DNA of 64,000 nt from Isochrysis galbana (taxonomy: Eukaryota > Haptophyta > Isochrysidales > Isochrysidaceae), in contig CM030932.1 in assembly GCA_018136815.1 (NCBI GenBank), positions 2,688,234 through 2,752,233 of the forward strand. The letters run 5' to 3'. This document shows positions 23,145 through 33,657 of this stretch, piece by piece (position 1 is the first letter of the stretch; the number at the start of each line of letters is the position of its first letter). Position numbers and translations under genes: made by a program. The notes beneath the pieces were generated by a model that was not told the DNA's origin, ran no database searches, and worked only from the letters and a program-made list of their open reading frames with translations.

Positions 23145-23465
23145 ATGGGGAATCCGAATCTGTGTGTCTTGTGCGTCAGTAGCAACACGGGGGACTCTTC
23201 AACTATGAGTGTGTGTGGGCGCGTACCTTACACGAATATTTGTGTCTACAACCTTCAACCTTCAGATGGCAGGAATGCAACAGCGAGTCTCTTGCTTGGT
23301 CTTGGTGAGGTTCAGCGCGTTTGCGCGTTTGCTACGAGGCTGAAGTTTGTGCTCAATGTCAGTTTACCCCGTTTGTCTTTGATGAAGATGGGGGCGCTGA
23401 GCTCTAGTGGCTTTTTGAGTTTCGGCTTCCTTCCCAAGACAGCCGTGCGCCAAAGAGAGTGGTAG
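23145..23465 (+). other. open frame related to 19026-19400
   Basis: This frame ends in a segment reading MGALSSSGFLSFGFLPKTAV. The reverse-strand frame at 19026-19400 contains MGVLSCHGFFILGFLPRAAV. The protein-level similarity, at opposite orientation about 4 kb apart, indicates a repeated formerly coding sequence. No known family was recognised, and neither copy has a supported gene structure. It is probably transposon-derived. Confidence 0.35.
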
Positions 23466-23802
23466 TAGTGAATGGGTCCAAGGCTGCGTTTGCGCTTGCG
23501 GCGAGGATATTTGAAAAATATGATCATGGTTAGGAACTTCGTTACGTACTACAATGTCGATTCATATCACATAGTAGCTCCAGCTGTTCTGCAGGCTGAA
23601 TGAAGGGCCTCAAATGTGGGTTCAATCGCAGCTAGAGCTAGGGCTGTACTACAGTACTACAACGGATGCGGCAACGCACCCCTTATCATTGAAAAATACA
23701 CAGCGGCAAATACTGCATGCGCGTGGCACGTGACAGTGTGAACACCGCCAGCAAGGAGTGAAAAGACGCTATGGCCGGTGTTTAGAAAGTACCTCAACCT
23801 GA

Positions 23803-24957
23803 CTACTTGACGAGTACCACTTCCTTGGCCTTTGGTTTTTTCTCTGGTGGGAACGCAAGAGAGAGGAATGTGGTCCAGACGAGGGAGACGACAAGGACAA
23901 AGTTGAGCTGATGACGCACGGGCACAAAGCGAAAGTTGATCAGCTGTGCTGGAATCCAGAACGCCCACTGCGCCTTCAAGGTATCCCACAGCGTCGAGGT
24001 GACTCGATCATAGACTTGTTGAACAGTGAAGCCTTGCAGAGCGCCGAGGACGGCATGGTAGTAGGCGTTCGAAAAGTAGGACCTATCAGAGTCAAGCAAG
24101 GACATGTAAGTGAAGTCAAGGCCAAGGCATCCCATGATTCTCATGGCTCCTAGTCATGAAGCGAGAACCAGCACCCACAGTGGTTCTCGCCACCCATGCA
24201 CGCGTGGTGAGATAAAAGCACACCAGTAGACGAACTGCTCAATGAACATCTTCGTGAAGGGAACGTACGAGGTAGTGGTGCCCATCCTGACAACTACGAG
24301 CCACCTGTCGCAACGTGTTTTGGAAGGAACTCTGAAAGACAGCCCGTACTAAGGACACCCCGGACGATCCATTGAGCCCCAGCCGTGCAGATTGGTGCTG
24401 CCCGGCATGGGCAGCCATCGGGGCAAACTGGCATCACTTACTCCAAGAAGTTGTAGTGGTAGTGGGCGATGACGGGATAAAATACTCCGCCGAAGAGAAC
24501 AGCACGAGTCCAACGGGCAAGATCGAACGACGCCTTGTCGTCCGGCGGAAGTTGCCGATTTGAGACCGCCTGGACAACAAACCAGTCGGGCAGAATGGCG
24601 TGTTGAACAAACGCATCCACATGGCTGCCCAGCACTATCCAGGAGATTTGTCAGCTCGGTCCGCTCAGTGCGCAAGCACACCTGGGCGATGAGATCTCCT
24701 GCTCCGTAGAGAACGCCGGAGGTGATCGACTTGGTGAAGAGCGGCCTGGCCTCTAACGCACGCTCATATGCTGCGATGGCTGCCCAGAACGCGTTGGAGC
24801 TCGGCTGTGCCTTTGGGGGCGGCGGCGGTGGCTGTGGGCTCCTGGTGCACAGCTTCGCAACCTTTACACATGTCGAGGGTCTGAACGAGGACTTGAAGGA
24901 GCTGATGGGCTGGCTGGCGCCGAAGGCGCCGAGGCGGTGTGCCGCGCAGCGCAGCAT
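23803..24957 (-). CDS. Mpv17/PMP22 family membrane protein
   Basis: Mpv17/PMP22 proteins are four-helix membrane proteins of mitochondria, peroxisomes or plastids, thought to form or modulate small-solute channels. Four exons were inferred: 24682-24957, 24442-24569, 24224-24286 and 23803-24082. They join in frame to give 248 residues. The N-terminus (MLRCAAHRLGAFGASQP, then Arg/Ser-rich) looks like an organelle presequence. Motifs include LTKSITSGVLYGAGDLIAQ-like sequence in exon 1, HYHYNFLE at the end of exon 2, and FTKMFIEQFVYW across exons 3 and 4. The family signature in exon 4 reads WAFWIPAQLINFRFVPVRHQ, followed by VVSLVWTTFLS. The C-terminal tail is lysine-rich. The third exon is very short, and a missed small exon before it is possible because the family usually has a few more residues there. 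Confidence 0.9.
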
Positions 24958-25879
24958 CTTCGTGGAGTAGAGAGAGAGGGAGGGAGGCAGGGGAAGGGAA
25001 GGAGAGTGTGGTGTACTTTACTTACTCTAGGGTTGTTTATTCTTTGTACCGAGTGCTGCGAGAGAGCCGAGCGAGATGAGAGGGGCGCCAGCGGAGTTGG
25101 AGAAGTAGAGTGAAAGAAGGGGCAAGGAGAGAGAAGAGAAGCGAGACGGAGGTGAGCGTGTGTGTGGGGGGTGGGGGGGGGGGGGGGGGGGGGAGGGGGT
25201 ACAGGGGGGGAGGTCGGGGGGGGGGGGGGGACAGATTCATAGGGTGTCGGAGTTTTCTTCTTGGTTGCCATCGGAGCAAGATCGCCTGCGCAGCCGCCAC
25301 CCCATCCCATCCATCAAGCTACCCCTCTGAAAACTTTACTCTATACTCTACTCGTACTCGTAGAGTAGAGTATGCCACACAAACTCTACTCGAGCTCTAG
25401 AGTAGGAGTACTCTACTCGATGTCCACTCAATTCCTGACACCCTAGTCCTCCCCTAATGTATTTAGGTCACGAAATTAGAGGGTAGGCCGGGGAGCAGCG
25501 CCCCTCCCCCCGGTATCACTCGGACACCTGGCTCATCAGGCATGGCGGGATTCCGGATTCCGGGAGTGAATCGTTGTGTCCAATTAGCTAGTGGGGTTGG
25601 CTAGGATATCCTTGCTCCTCTAAGATACTACCAACACATATGCTAATTGGTGCAGTGATGGCCTCTCAAGCAGATGAGCAACTGGGCCCGATGAAGATGA
25701 ATGTGCAACAAAGCGCAGGAAGTTGGCACGCGGGCAGTGGGGCCCATCAAATGCCTTCATGTGCATCCGATCTCTTCACGTCCTGAAGTCGGAGAAGGGG
25801 CGCCCTAGATAAGACCCTTGCCAGAGGAAACACGAATAGCACTACGAATTCTCGACGGTAGACGAAAGGTTGACGATGA
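24958..25879. other. intergenic: G-runs, AGAGTA palindromes, repeat F
   Basis: The promoter side of the Mpv17 gene has CTAGAGTAAGTAAAGTAC (reverse strand, about 25010-25030). Near-pure G-runs lie at 25163-25232. A cluster of CTCTACTC/GAGTAGAG palindromes occupies 25325-25425. From 25491 to 25612 lies a repeat (family F) with CGGTATCACTCGGACACCTG and CCAATTAGCTAGTGGGGTTG. Its second copy is at 60602-60728. From 25613 to 25879 no gene is seen. Confidence 0.55.
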
Positions 25880-28328
25880 TCAATCCTCAGGATTGAACTG
25901 TATTGCCGAGTGCATCGCCATAGGTAGAGTTGTAGGGCCCTTCTTACGAAGCTGCCTTTGCTCGGCTCGCGCAACGAGGAGTCCATCACGTGAAATGGCT
26001 AGCACCTGTATTGACCAACGTAAAAGTCGTTGCAAGTCATGATTTGCAAGTAGATTGCTTGCGCCACCCCAAGCCTCGGATGCTATCGTGTGACACTACA
26101 ATGTGCGTCCTCTCCGCACGCAACGTGTACGAGTATCAACGGCTGAACGTACCCTTCTCTGCTCAGGGGTCGCATCACGGTATTCCTTCGCAAGTTTTGC
26201 CCGCGCATGCAGTGCGCCAAATTCGGTGCCGGAGCGCAACTCCTTCAACTGCAAGGAGGGAGACGATGTGGGTTCAGCTTGCAGGCCCACAAAGCAGCTG
26301 GAGTGCAAATCCCTCCAGCGTGTGGAGCACAGACATAACGACTGTTAACACAGGGTTGCTCACCTCAGCTTCATTGAGCCAATGACTGTCGCCAAGCGCC
26401 TCTATGCTAGCCGCACTGGTAGAAGCCCGCTTAGATGTGATGGAAAACGACACGAACTCCGTCTCCTTCGCCGGGAGGTTAGCACGAGTTGATCGGACGA
26501 AGGCCATGCGAGCTGAAGAGCTCCGCGGTGGTAGGGTCATCTCCGCAGAGGGAGTGGAAAGACACGATGTCATGGGCCGCTGTGCAACGCGGTTTGCCGA
26601 GGCCATATACCCTATGAACAAGACGACAGTGGGCGTCAATTTGCTGCGGAGTGCTTTAGGAGCTCAAGCATTGCCCTAGACCACTTGCTGTCGAGGTGTT
26701 CTGCAGGCCGTGCTCACGATGCTGAGAAGCTCCTAGTCTGCTGCCGTCCTCGACGGTAGGCTGCGTTGTAACGCATGACGCAAGATCTCGATGCACTAAC
26801 TCATGAGTTGGCGGTGAGGGTGGCGTTGCTCGATTCTTGTACTCTGAAGGTGCAGACTGCGCCCTGATCGATGGCAGCGTCGCGATAGGCTTGCGCGGCC
26901 GTCTTGATGGTGCGAGCTCTCCACTTCGCCCTGGCTCCCGTGTATCGTACGGGTCATCGAGCACACTGCGCGTGGTTCGGGCTCCGCTTGACGACCTTTG
27001 TAGTTCACACCGGTTGGCGCCCACCTATGAAGTGAAGGAGGACTGTGTTAGTGGGAAGAGCATCACAACGCCAAGTCAAGGAGGAGGAACTGCATGCACA
27101 CCATATATCGATGTCGCCGCAGCTGCGGAGAGGGTTTCCTTGAACTCGCGCGTTGGCTCCAGGCTTGTACGGCTACATCGCCTTGCAAGGCATCAATATC
27201 AGAAGTGGCGTCCATGAAGTGATTAGGACGCCCCGAAGCCGGTTCAGATGTGCCGTGCTTCGTCATCAAGGTTCTACGGGGGGATTGACTCTTGCGCATT
27301 GTAGGCTGTACGGAGCGTGAGCGCAAGGCAGCGAGCTGATGGTAAGCCGCGGTGACGAGCTCCTCAGCCGAGTCACATTTCTCCCTCGCCATGGGCTTCG
27401 CACTCTCATCGGTCGACTGTAGTTCTCGTTGTGCTGCAGCCGCTTCATGCTCGGCTAACTGGACCGCACACTTTGCCGCCACGATAGCGTCATGATCGCG
27501 CCCGATGGTCGAGAGGACGGTCGCCATGTTGAGCATCGCATGCAGTGCTACATCGTCAGCGCTGTTTGCTTGCGAAGGAGGAGCTCTTATTCCCGGAGTT
27601 TTGCCCACATGGGCAAGCCAGTCAACTTGCTGCAAGCACCGCAACGCATTCAGTGGCTGCCCCGAGCCCATGAAGTGGATTGCCATGTTGTTGAGTGTTA
27701 CCGGTACCAATACATTGAGCTGGTGCGCAAATGAGAGGTAGAGCATTGCAACCTGGGAGCCAACGTTCTTATGGTCTTCCTTTCCCCTTTCTCTCCCGCC
27801 CCCTGCAACACCGCTGCCTGAGCTCATGGACACCAGACCAAGCTCATTGCATATCCTTGCCACTCCAACCATGACATCTACTGTGGCTGCCGACGATGTG
27901 CCGTGCAGAGTTGCTGTGTCTTTGATGAGCGCATCCATGAGGCGAACCTACAAGGCAGCAAGGAAAGAGGAGCATTTGGGCCGAGTCAGACAGCTACTCG
28001 CTTGGCGTCCTGAGACATGCCCAGGCCAGCGGTGTTAGTCAGCCCTGTGTGCGCCACGTGTCGTGTGAAATCTCACACTCCGACGATGCGGGGCACCATG
28101 TTGTTGCCTCTGCGAGCCTGCAGAGGCTGGGGTGTGGCGTACCACTTCGTGGTGCCTGCGCACTGAATGCAGCCGAAAAAGCTCTTCGCGATAGGCGAGG
28201 AGGGGATTGACGGGGCGGGCGGCGCGAGGCCTTGCGTGCGAGAGATCCACGCATGCGCCTCGCCCCGCTCGTACCCCCATGCCCTCGTTCGGTGCGGCGA
28301 CATCCCCACTACCACACCTCGTCGCCAT
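25880..28328 (-). CDS. helical-repeat (TPR-like) protein, multi-exon
   Basis: The family is not recognised. The start is at 28328 (MATRCGSGDVAAPNEG). Exon 1 (28143-28328) joins exon 2 (27102-27947) in frame through LFRLHSVRRHHEV and VRLMDALIKD. Exon 2 joins an exon beginning at 27024 (VGANRCELQR). Exon 2 reads as amphipathic helices, such as LNVLVPVTLNNMAIHFMGSG, ALHAMLNMATVLSTIGRDHD and AIVAAKCAVQLAEHEAAAAQ, in the style of tetratricopeptide repeats. Further plausible exons on the same strand are about 26340-26615, 26153-26248 (LKELRSGTEFGALHARAKLA) and 25880-26005 (VLAISRDGLLVARAEQRQLR, ending in TGA). Whether all belong to one gene is uncertain, because the exon starting at 27024 can also end at a stop at 26656. 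A cytoplasmic scaffold role is only a guess. Confidence 0.6.
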
Positions 28329-28985
28329 CGACGGCGCAGCGCGGGACGACAAGCGTTTCGAGAGTCGCAGCCGATGGAGATGCAACCTATCGCCCCCTCT
28401 TTTGTTTATTTACTTAGCAAATGCTCATATCTGCTCATAGGGCGATTCTAAAAGTAAGGGAGTGTGACAAGATTCCGAGAGTTGGAGTTGTGGACGAGAG
28501 AATCTTGTTGGCTTGCATGCCTAAAAAAAGAACTCTTGAATATGCCTGCTGTTGCTACTAGACCTCTCCCAATTCGGGAATCTATCTCCATCGCCCTTGC
28601 CCCTAACTTAGTTAGTCGCATCCCATCCGGATGGATCGTCGAAAACGGGCACGCACCGCGCCCGCGCCCGGTCTCGACTTGAAGTTGAGCTTTTTGCTTT
28701 TTAAGCTTTTGCGATTTTAGCGTGTTTTGTTATTATTTGATTACGCTTTGTTGTGGGTTGTGGGGGCCAAGGGGGAGTCCGGGTGTCCGGGTCCTAATGG
28801 GCTGACGGATCCGAGGTTACCACTACCTCAGATGGGAACAGAGGGGACAGAAGGGAAGCGGCGAGAGGCGCGGCGGAAGTTGGGGGGTGGCCAATGACGG
28901 GCTGGACCACCTCCTCAGCAGAGAAAGGCGGGAGGACGGGCTTGGGCGAGGGCGAGCGCGACGACGGAGCGGACATGGCTGGGCG

Positions 28986-30102
28986 TAGGGGTAGACCAAC
29001 CAAATCAACTCCCACATTCCCACGCAGACGAGTGCTTGCGTCGAACATGTCGGCAAGGGCCAAGAGGGCTATAAGCCCGTGGAGGTTGGAGGGAGGGAGA
29101 GAGAGAGGAGAAGGCGCCATCGCGACCATCGCGCCATGCAGACCAGGATGACCGCGCGAGCGCGCGCAGCACGCGCGGTCCACGAGAGACTGGCCAAAGA
29201 AAAGGAGGCAGATCAACCCCAATGGGCCCACATGGGAGGTCTCCAACCATCTCATGTGGGCCCTCCACTCCATAGCAGAGCCGGCTCCCAATCGAGCCAG
29301 CCGAGAAGTGAGAGAGGTGAGCGCTCTCGCATCGCCGCGAGCGCGCGCGAGGCGCAATGTGCGGGCGCGGGCAGGGCCACCAAGCCCAGCCCTATCCCGT
29401 GCAGCAGCTCCATATCACAGGGAGGCCACAGCGCGGCCCCCTGTGGCTTGAGGATGAGTAGCGCGGCGCGGTGCGCCGCGCATCCTGTTACTTCATCACA
29501 AGTTAAAAGATACCAAAGGGGGCCACTGAGCACACAGGGCACACTAACAGTATCACGCTCAGATCAAACGTACACACGGGGGGATTGCGTAGGACTCACA
29601 CAAACGAACGAGGAGAGAAGGGGAGAGATCACGGCTCGACTCATGCGGCCCTCTACCCTCTCCTCATCCCACTATAAGTTCTACGGTGCACACCACGCAA
29701 AACCGCCTGCGACAGCATGCCTTTTCCCATCTGATCGGTCCACTACTTTGGCCGATCAGGTGTAGTCTTCTGTCATGTTGCGTTACAATAGCAACAAACG
29801 TGAGAATGAGCGCTGCATGTGAGAGCGTGAAACGTGAGAGCACCCTTGGCTATGAAATGTGCAATAAAACATAATATGCGTATGCTATTTCTATTTAGTA
29901 AGTAACACTCACTTTATCTATATACGCTATGCCTAATGACTATGACTATCGTGCCTATCTACCGCGGCGACGGGCGGGCGACGGGCGCATATCTACATAT
30001 TTTCTACATGTTTGGGTGAGAGCCTCGCATATAAACGACATATCTTGACGACATATTTGGGCACTGGGCACTTTTTTCTACATATTATGGCCTCTACCCC
30101 TA
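28986..30102. mobile_element. non-autonomous hAT-like DNA transposon, 1117 bases
   Basis: The element is defined by comparison with the empty site at 45695-45702. Its termini are perfect 10-base inverted repeats, TAGGGGTAGA on the left (28986-28995) and TCTACCCCTA on the right (30093-30102). It is flanked by an 8-base direct repeat GCTGGGCG (28978-28985 and 30103-30110). Eight-base target duplications and TAGGG/CAGGG ends are typical of the hAT superfamily. The interior holds other repeats (family E at about 29560-29720) but no transposase, so it depends on a source elsewhere. Confidence 0.85.
29560..29720 (+). repeat. dispersed repeat family E copy
   Basis: This block contains GGGGATTGCGTAGGACTCAC, GGGGAGAGATCACGGCTCG, CATGCGGCCCTCT and AAGTTCTACGGTGCACACCA. 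A reverse copy lies at 41830-41990. A partial copy of its 3' half lies at 30345-30410, ending in GTTCTACGGTGTACACCACG. One copy sits inside the hAT-like insert and a partial copy directly beside the interrupted repeat. Confidence 0.65.
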
Positions 30103-30345
30103 GCTGGGCGGGTCGGGATGGATAGGCTGAGGCTGAGGGAGTGGTGAGGTTTGGTATTGAGGTAGTGTTGAGAACGAGGGACGAGAACGGGAACGAGAAC
30201 GAGAACGAGAGCGACGAACGAAGAGCGACAGACGACAGACGGTTCGGGGCCGCTGGACCGACGAGATGACACCACACTCACGTCAACACTCTCCACACTA
30301 ACGTATCCTTATCACGGAACGCACAGGAACCTGCTGACAGATGCT

Positions 30346-30772
30346 CATGCGGCCCTCTCCCCCGCTCCTCAAAAGTTCTACGGTGTACACCACGCAAGCC
30401 AACCGCGACACCCCCTCCTAAGCCTAAAGCCTAAGCGGAGTACGGGTATGAGTGTATGACGCTTACAAATAGCAAACAGACAAACCCAGTCGACTCTCTC
30501 ATTCCGCCTCCCCGGAGGGGAATTGGAGCCTGAGGGGTGAGGGTGAGGGCACGAAGGACGAAGGCGCCTCCTCATGGCCCAAGGTGAACTAAGTACAAAC
30601 TTAGTTATTGTTATTGAACATGTTTTGAAGTAACAACAAGCGCGGTGCGGCGCGCTGCGTTCTCCTCCTCAAGCCACAGGGGGCCGCGCTGACTCTTGGC
30701 ATAGTAATGCAATCACAGAATCATTCGTCATCCACTTGTTATCCCCTAGTGCTTTCTTTGGGTGGTACTGAC
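30346..30772. other. intergenic with short repeats
   Basis: It holds the partial family E copy, a block with CTCCCCGGAGGGGAATTGGAG that recurs near 42850, and the perfect palindrome AACTAAGTACAAACTTAGTT (30587-30606). An inverted counterpart of 29430-29470 (AAGCCACAGGGGGCCGCGC) also occurs here. No gene is seen. Confidence 0.5.
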
Positions 30773-31676
30773 TTACTTACCACAACCTTTCTGAACAACG
30801 TAATGTATTAAGTCTCCACCAGAAATCTCATAATCATGAACAAAAAGATGCTCCGCAAGCAGCTGACCGTGCCACACGAGCTCGTTTCCGGAAACTCTCC
30901 GACCAGCAACGGTCTCTACCTCAATGCTAAGCAAATTCTCCGCAAGCTCATGAAGATCAGAGATCGAGTGGTCCTGCGCGAGGTGAGCGGGCTTGGTGCA
31001 TCAGCAAAGCACCGCACTGGTGCTATCTTATACGTGGAGACTAGGGTGTAATTGTGCCACAAGATCCTCCTCGTCAGATGTGCCGTGTGTGAAAATCGCC
31101 ATGAAGCACATGTGCAAAGCATCCTTTGCGCACCGAGCATGCGTGAAGTAGGTGAAGGGTCTCTGTCCCCAGAGCTGACGTGCGAGATAAGTCGTTCAGT
31201 TCGTATTGAGCTGTGGACCGATCTGACATGCCCTCTCGGGTCGGGTTGGAAATGGGCTGGCCATCCAATGCAAGAACAAGAGGGAAGACCTCGCATGTTG
31301 GATCTTGCTTCAGCTCATCAATGGACACCTTGAGCACGCCATCCACCGAACGCACACCGCGTAGAGAGCGTGGACGCCGCTGTCGACCGACAACACCATC
31401 GCGAATATCCTCGTAAGCCTGCACCACGGCCGCGAACCGCTCAGCATCTCCCTCATTTGTCGATATGTCGGGATGTAGAGCAAGTGCCAGACGGCGGAAT
31501 GCCGCCTTGCACTCATCGAGGCTCTCACCGCGCCGGACACCCAGCACTGCCCAAGGGTTGTGCCGTAACTGCGAGCTAGTGTGGAGCACGCGCTGCGCAG
31601 CCCGTTGCTCTCGGCCGTTGGGGAGCACGCGCTGCGCAGCTTGCACAGCTACCCAAGGCCGACGCCACATCGACAT
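30773..31676 (-). CDS. J-domain (DnaJ-like) protein, probably mitochondrial
   Basis: J proteins stimulate the ATPase of Hsp70 partners through an HPD motif. The first in-frame ATG is at 31676 (MSMWRRPWVAVQAAQRVLPN). The Arg/Ala/Gln-rich leader with RVLHTSS just before the J domain looks like a mitochondrial presequence. The J domain starts NPWAVLGVRRGESLDECKAA and contains LALHPDIST. There is no Gly/Phe region or zinc finger, so it is a short type III (class C) protein. The first exon reads at least to about 31200. A C-terminal coding block at 30773 to about 30990 (DLHELAENLLSIEVETVAG, ending GCGK) is on the same strand after a plausible acceptor. The intron borders between them are unresolved, and a donor-like GTAAGT overlaps the final codons, so the gene might extend further. 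Confidence 0.75.
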
Positions 31677-33657
31677 CGCCGCCCACCGGCTCTTCCGCGG
31701 TTCCGCTTCACGCTTTTCAAGTTGATTTCGCACATGGGGAAGGTTCGCCTTGTGTTCGGGTGGTAAGATTACAGCCACCCTGAACCCTGAAGGCGGAGTG
31801 TAGAGTTTTCTGCTTGTTGTCCTAGTTTAATCCTAGTGCTAAGGGACCGTGCCTCAACGGCAACGGAGCCCCTACCCCGCGATGGGGGTGTGCACGGTTG
31901 GTGCATGGCTCGTCCGGTGTATGTGGCTAGGGATGCTAGCCAACAAGACCTCTTACAAGACTGAAGACTACAATTCCAAACGTGGTACCCCCGCCTAGAG
32001 ACTAGAGACTAGAGACCACTCCAACTTCAACTTCTGCAACACTAGTAGTGTACACAAGACACTAGACACTAGCGCGCTCGACGCCGCCGTTCAAGGAGAC
32101 TGATCCACGGGGCGCGTGTGATCGGAGGGGGTATGTGTGGGTTGTGCCACAACGGTTGGGAGAGTGCCCCTTCCCTGTTCCCTGGTGAGGCCGAGCTCGC
32201 GTTCCGTCGAATACGCGGATGGGGGGATGGCGCGCACCTGTCCCTCGTCTCGGTGCTCGAAAGGGTGGAAGTGGAAGGCAAGTTGGAGGCGCTCGACGCG
32301 GCGCTTTCCCTCGACGTTGATGTTCTCGTTCGCAACTCTACGCGTTGCACCCAGCACCCAACGCGACACCATCTTCTGCTGCTCCATGGTCCATGGAGAA
32401 ATACTCGATCTGCACGTGGTGGGTGTTCGCAAGGCTAGGGAATACTTTGACCAGTTAACTAGTTAAGTGTGTTAACTACCATTAAAGGGCACCCGTGGGG
32501 ATGCAACTGTTAACAAACAACCAAGTGGGATGCGCAAAGAGGGAGTTAGCTAGCTAACTACTTGTGGCGCGCGCAGCCGCGGGGGCGGGGGCGCGGCCGC
32601 CGCGTTGCGCTTCGCCGCTAGTAGCGGCGCCGCGCTGCGCGCGCCCACCTTGACATAAATAAGTAGGAGAGTCGTAGTAACTTGTCACGACATACTTGTA
32701 CTTATTGAATGAGCTCACGCACACGCAGCAATGCACGCGAGAGTGCGCCGGATGGCCGCGGGCAGGTGGGCAGGGCCCATAGGGACCCACCGGCTCTCGT
32801 GCAGCAGCTCCATATCGCGGTGGTGCCCCCCAGGCAACCACCGCGGCCTGTGCGACGACGAGCGCCATCGCCGCTCGTATTGCGCCCCTATATTCACAGG
32901 ATAAAATTCTCACTACAAAAAATTCTTGAAGGTGTCCGCTATGCTGCTAACGCCTCGCAGTCGCGTGCGATCACGTTGTCAACGCCTATACCCCTACCAC
33001 TACTCTCCCTTCCACTCCCCCCCCTCGTTCCTTTTTCTTCGGTTTTGGGGGGTCGGCCCATGTACACTACTTTGGGCCTAGCTTCGGGGGAGGGGAGGGT
33101 CAGGCCTCGTGGGTCTCCTTTCGCCTTTCGGCGGCTGAAATTCTCACTACAATCATGCGCACGCACATTCACACATACGCACGACGCACGCGAAACGAAT
33201 AGTAACAAAGTAAGAGCAAGAGCGTGCGGGGGAAAATTTTAGTGCCGCAAGAATGCCCCGCGCGGACTCGAAACGGCCGCGAGGGAGAAGTGAGAAGCAG
33301 AGACCTCAGTATAAACATCTTGAGATCAGAATGAACATCCACGATGCATAAGATGAATGTATCCATGATACAACGACCTCTACCTCCTCGACGCTGGGGC
33401 CCCCGAATCTTCAAAAGCGGCTTTGATTTTTTTATTTTTTCGATTCTAATTCCACCACCCCATCATGCACAGCCACGCTCTAGTCCGCTCCACCCAGTCA
33501 CAATGTACATTGAATATCGTGCGACCTTCTCCACCAAGTGGCGCTGCCCAAAGTGGCGTCTGTGGCAAGTGCCTTGTTTAGACTAAGCCTAAGCATTAGA
33601 ATACTGCAGTAGTATTTCTAATAGAGGCCTACAAAGCACAAAGCACGTGGCGCGAAT
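31677..33657. other. intergenic, repeats
   Basis: A repeat (family G) at 31862-31952 has GGAGCCCCTACCCCGCGATG and GATGCTAGCCAACAAGA. Its longer reverse copy is at 40318-40495. The stretch at 32100-32440 has overlapping open frames on both strands, none recognisable. At 32795-32830 a GTGCAGCAGCTCCATATC block repeats 29398. A reverse family B fragment lies at 33003-33110, and a related end (GAATCTTCAAAAG) at 33405. No gene is supported. Confidence 0.5.

Larger units (their letters stand above)
21100..23802. other. intergenic, transposon-derived
   Basis: From 21153 to 21780 I see no gene. From 21786 to 22203 is a large inverted repeat of family B, listed separately. From 22276 to 22943 lies a transposon-like coding remnant. 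A long G-run occupies about 22970-22987. An open frame at 23145-23465 is related to one at 19026-19400. From 23470 to 23802 nothing is recognisable. Confidence 0.5.
28803..30345 (+). repeat. repeat family D copy 1, interrupted by a hAT-like insert
   Basis: The outer repeat comprises 28803-28985 and 30103-30345. Its uninterrupted second copy is at 45519-45925. Shared blocks are GACGGATCCGAGGTTACCAC, GGGTGGCCAATGACGGGCTG and GAGGTTTGGTATTGAGG, plus a stretch of GAACGAGAACGAGA units and GTCAACACTCTCCACA. Conservation between copies is high, so the family has been active fairly recently. No coding region is evident in the 400-base outer sequence. Confidence 0.85.

Noticed and set aside
26404..26679. 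Forward open frame opposite the helical-repeat gene
   Set aside because: It is antisense to exons that have better phase and splice support, and has no recognisable domain.
32069..32440. Overlapping open frames on both strands near 32.2 kb
   Set aside because: Neither shows a recognisable domain or consistent exon borders; kept as intergenic.
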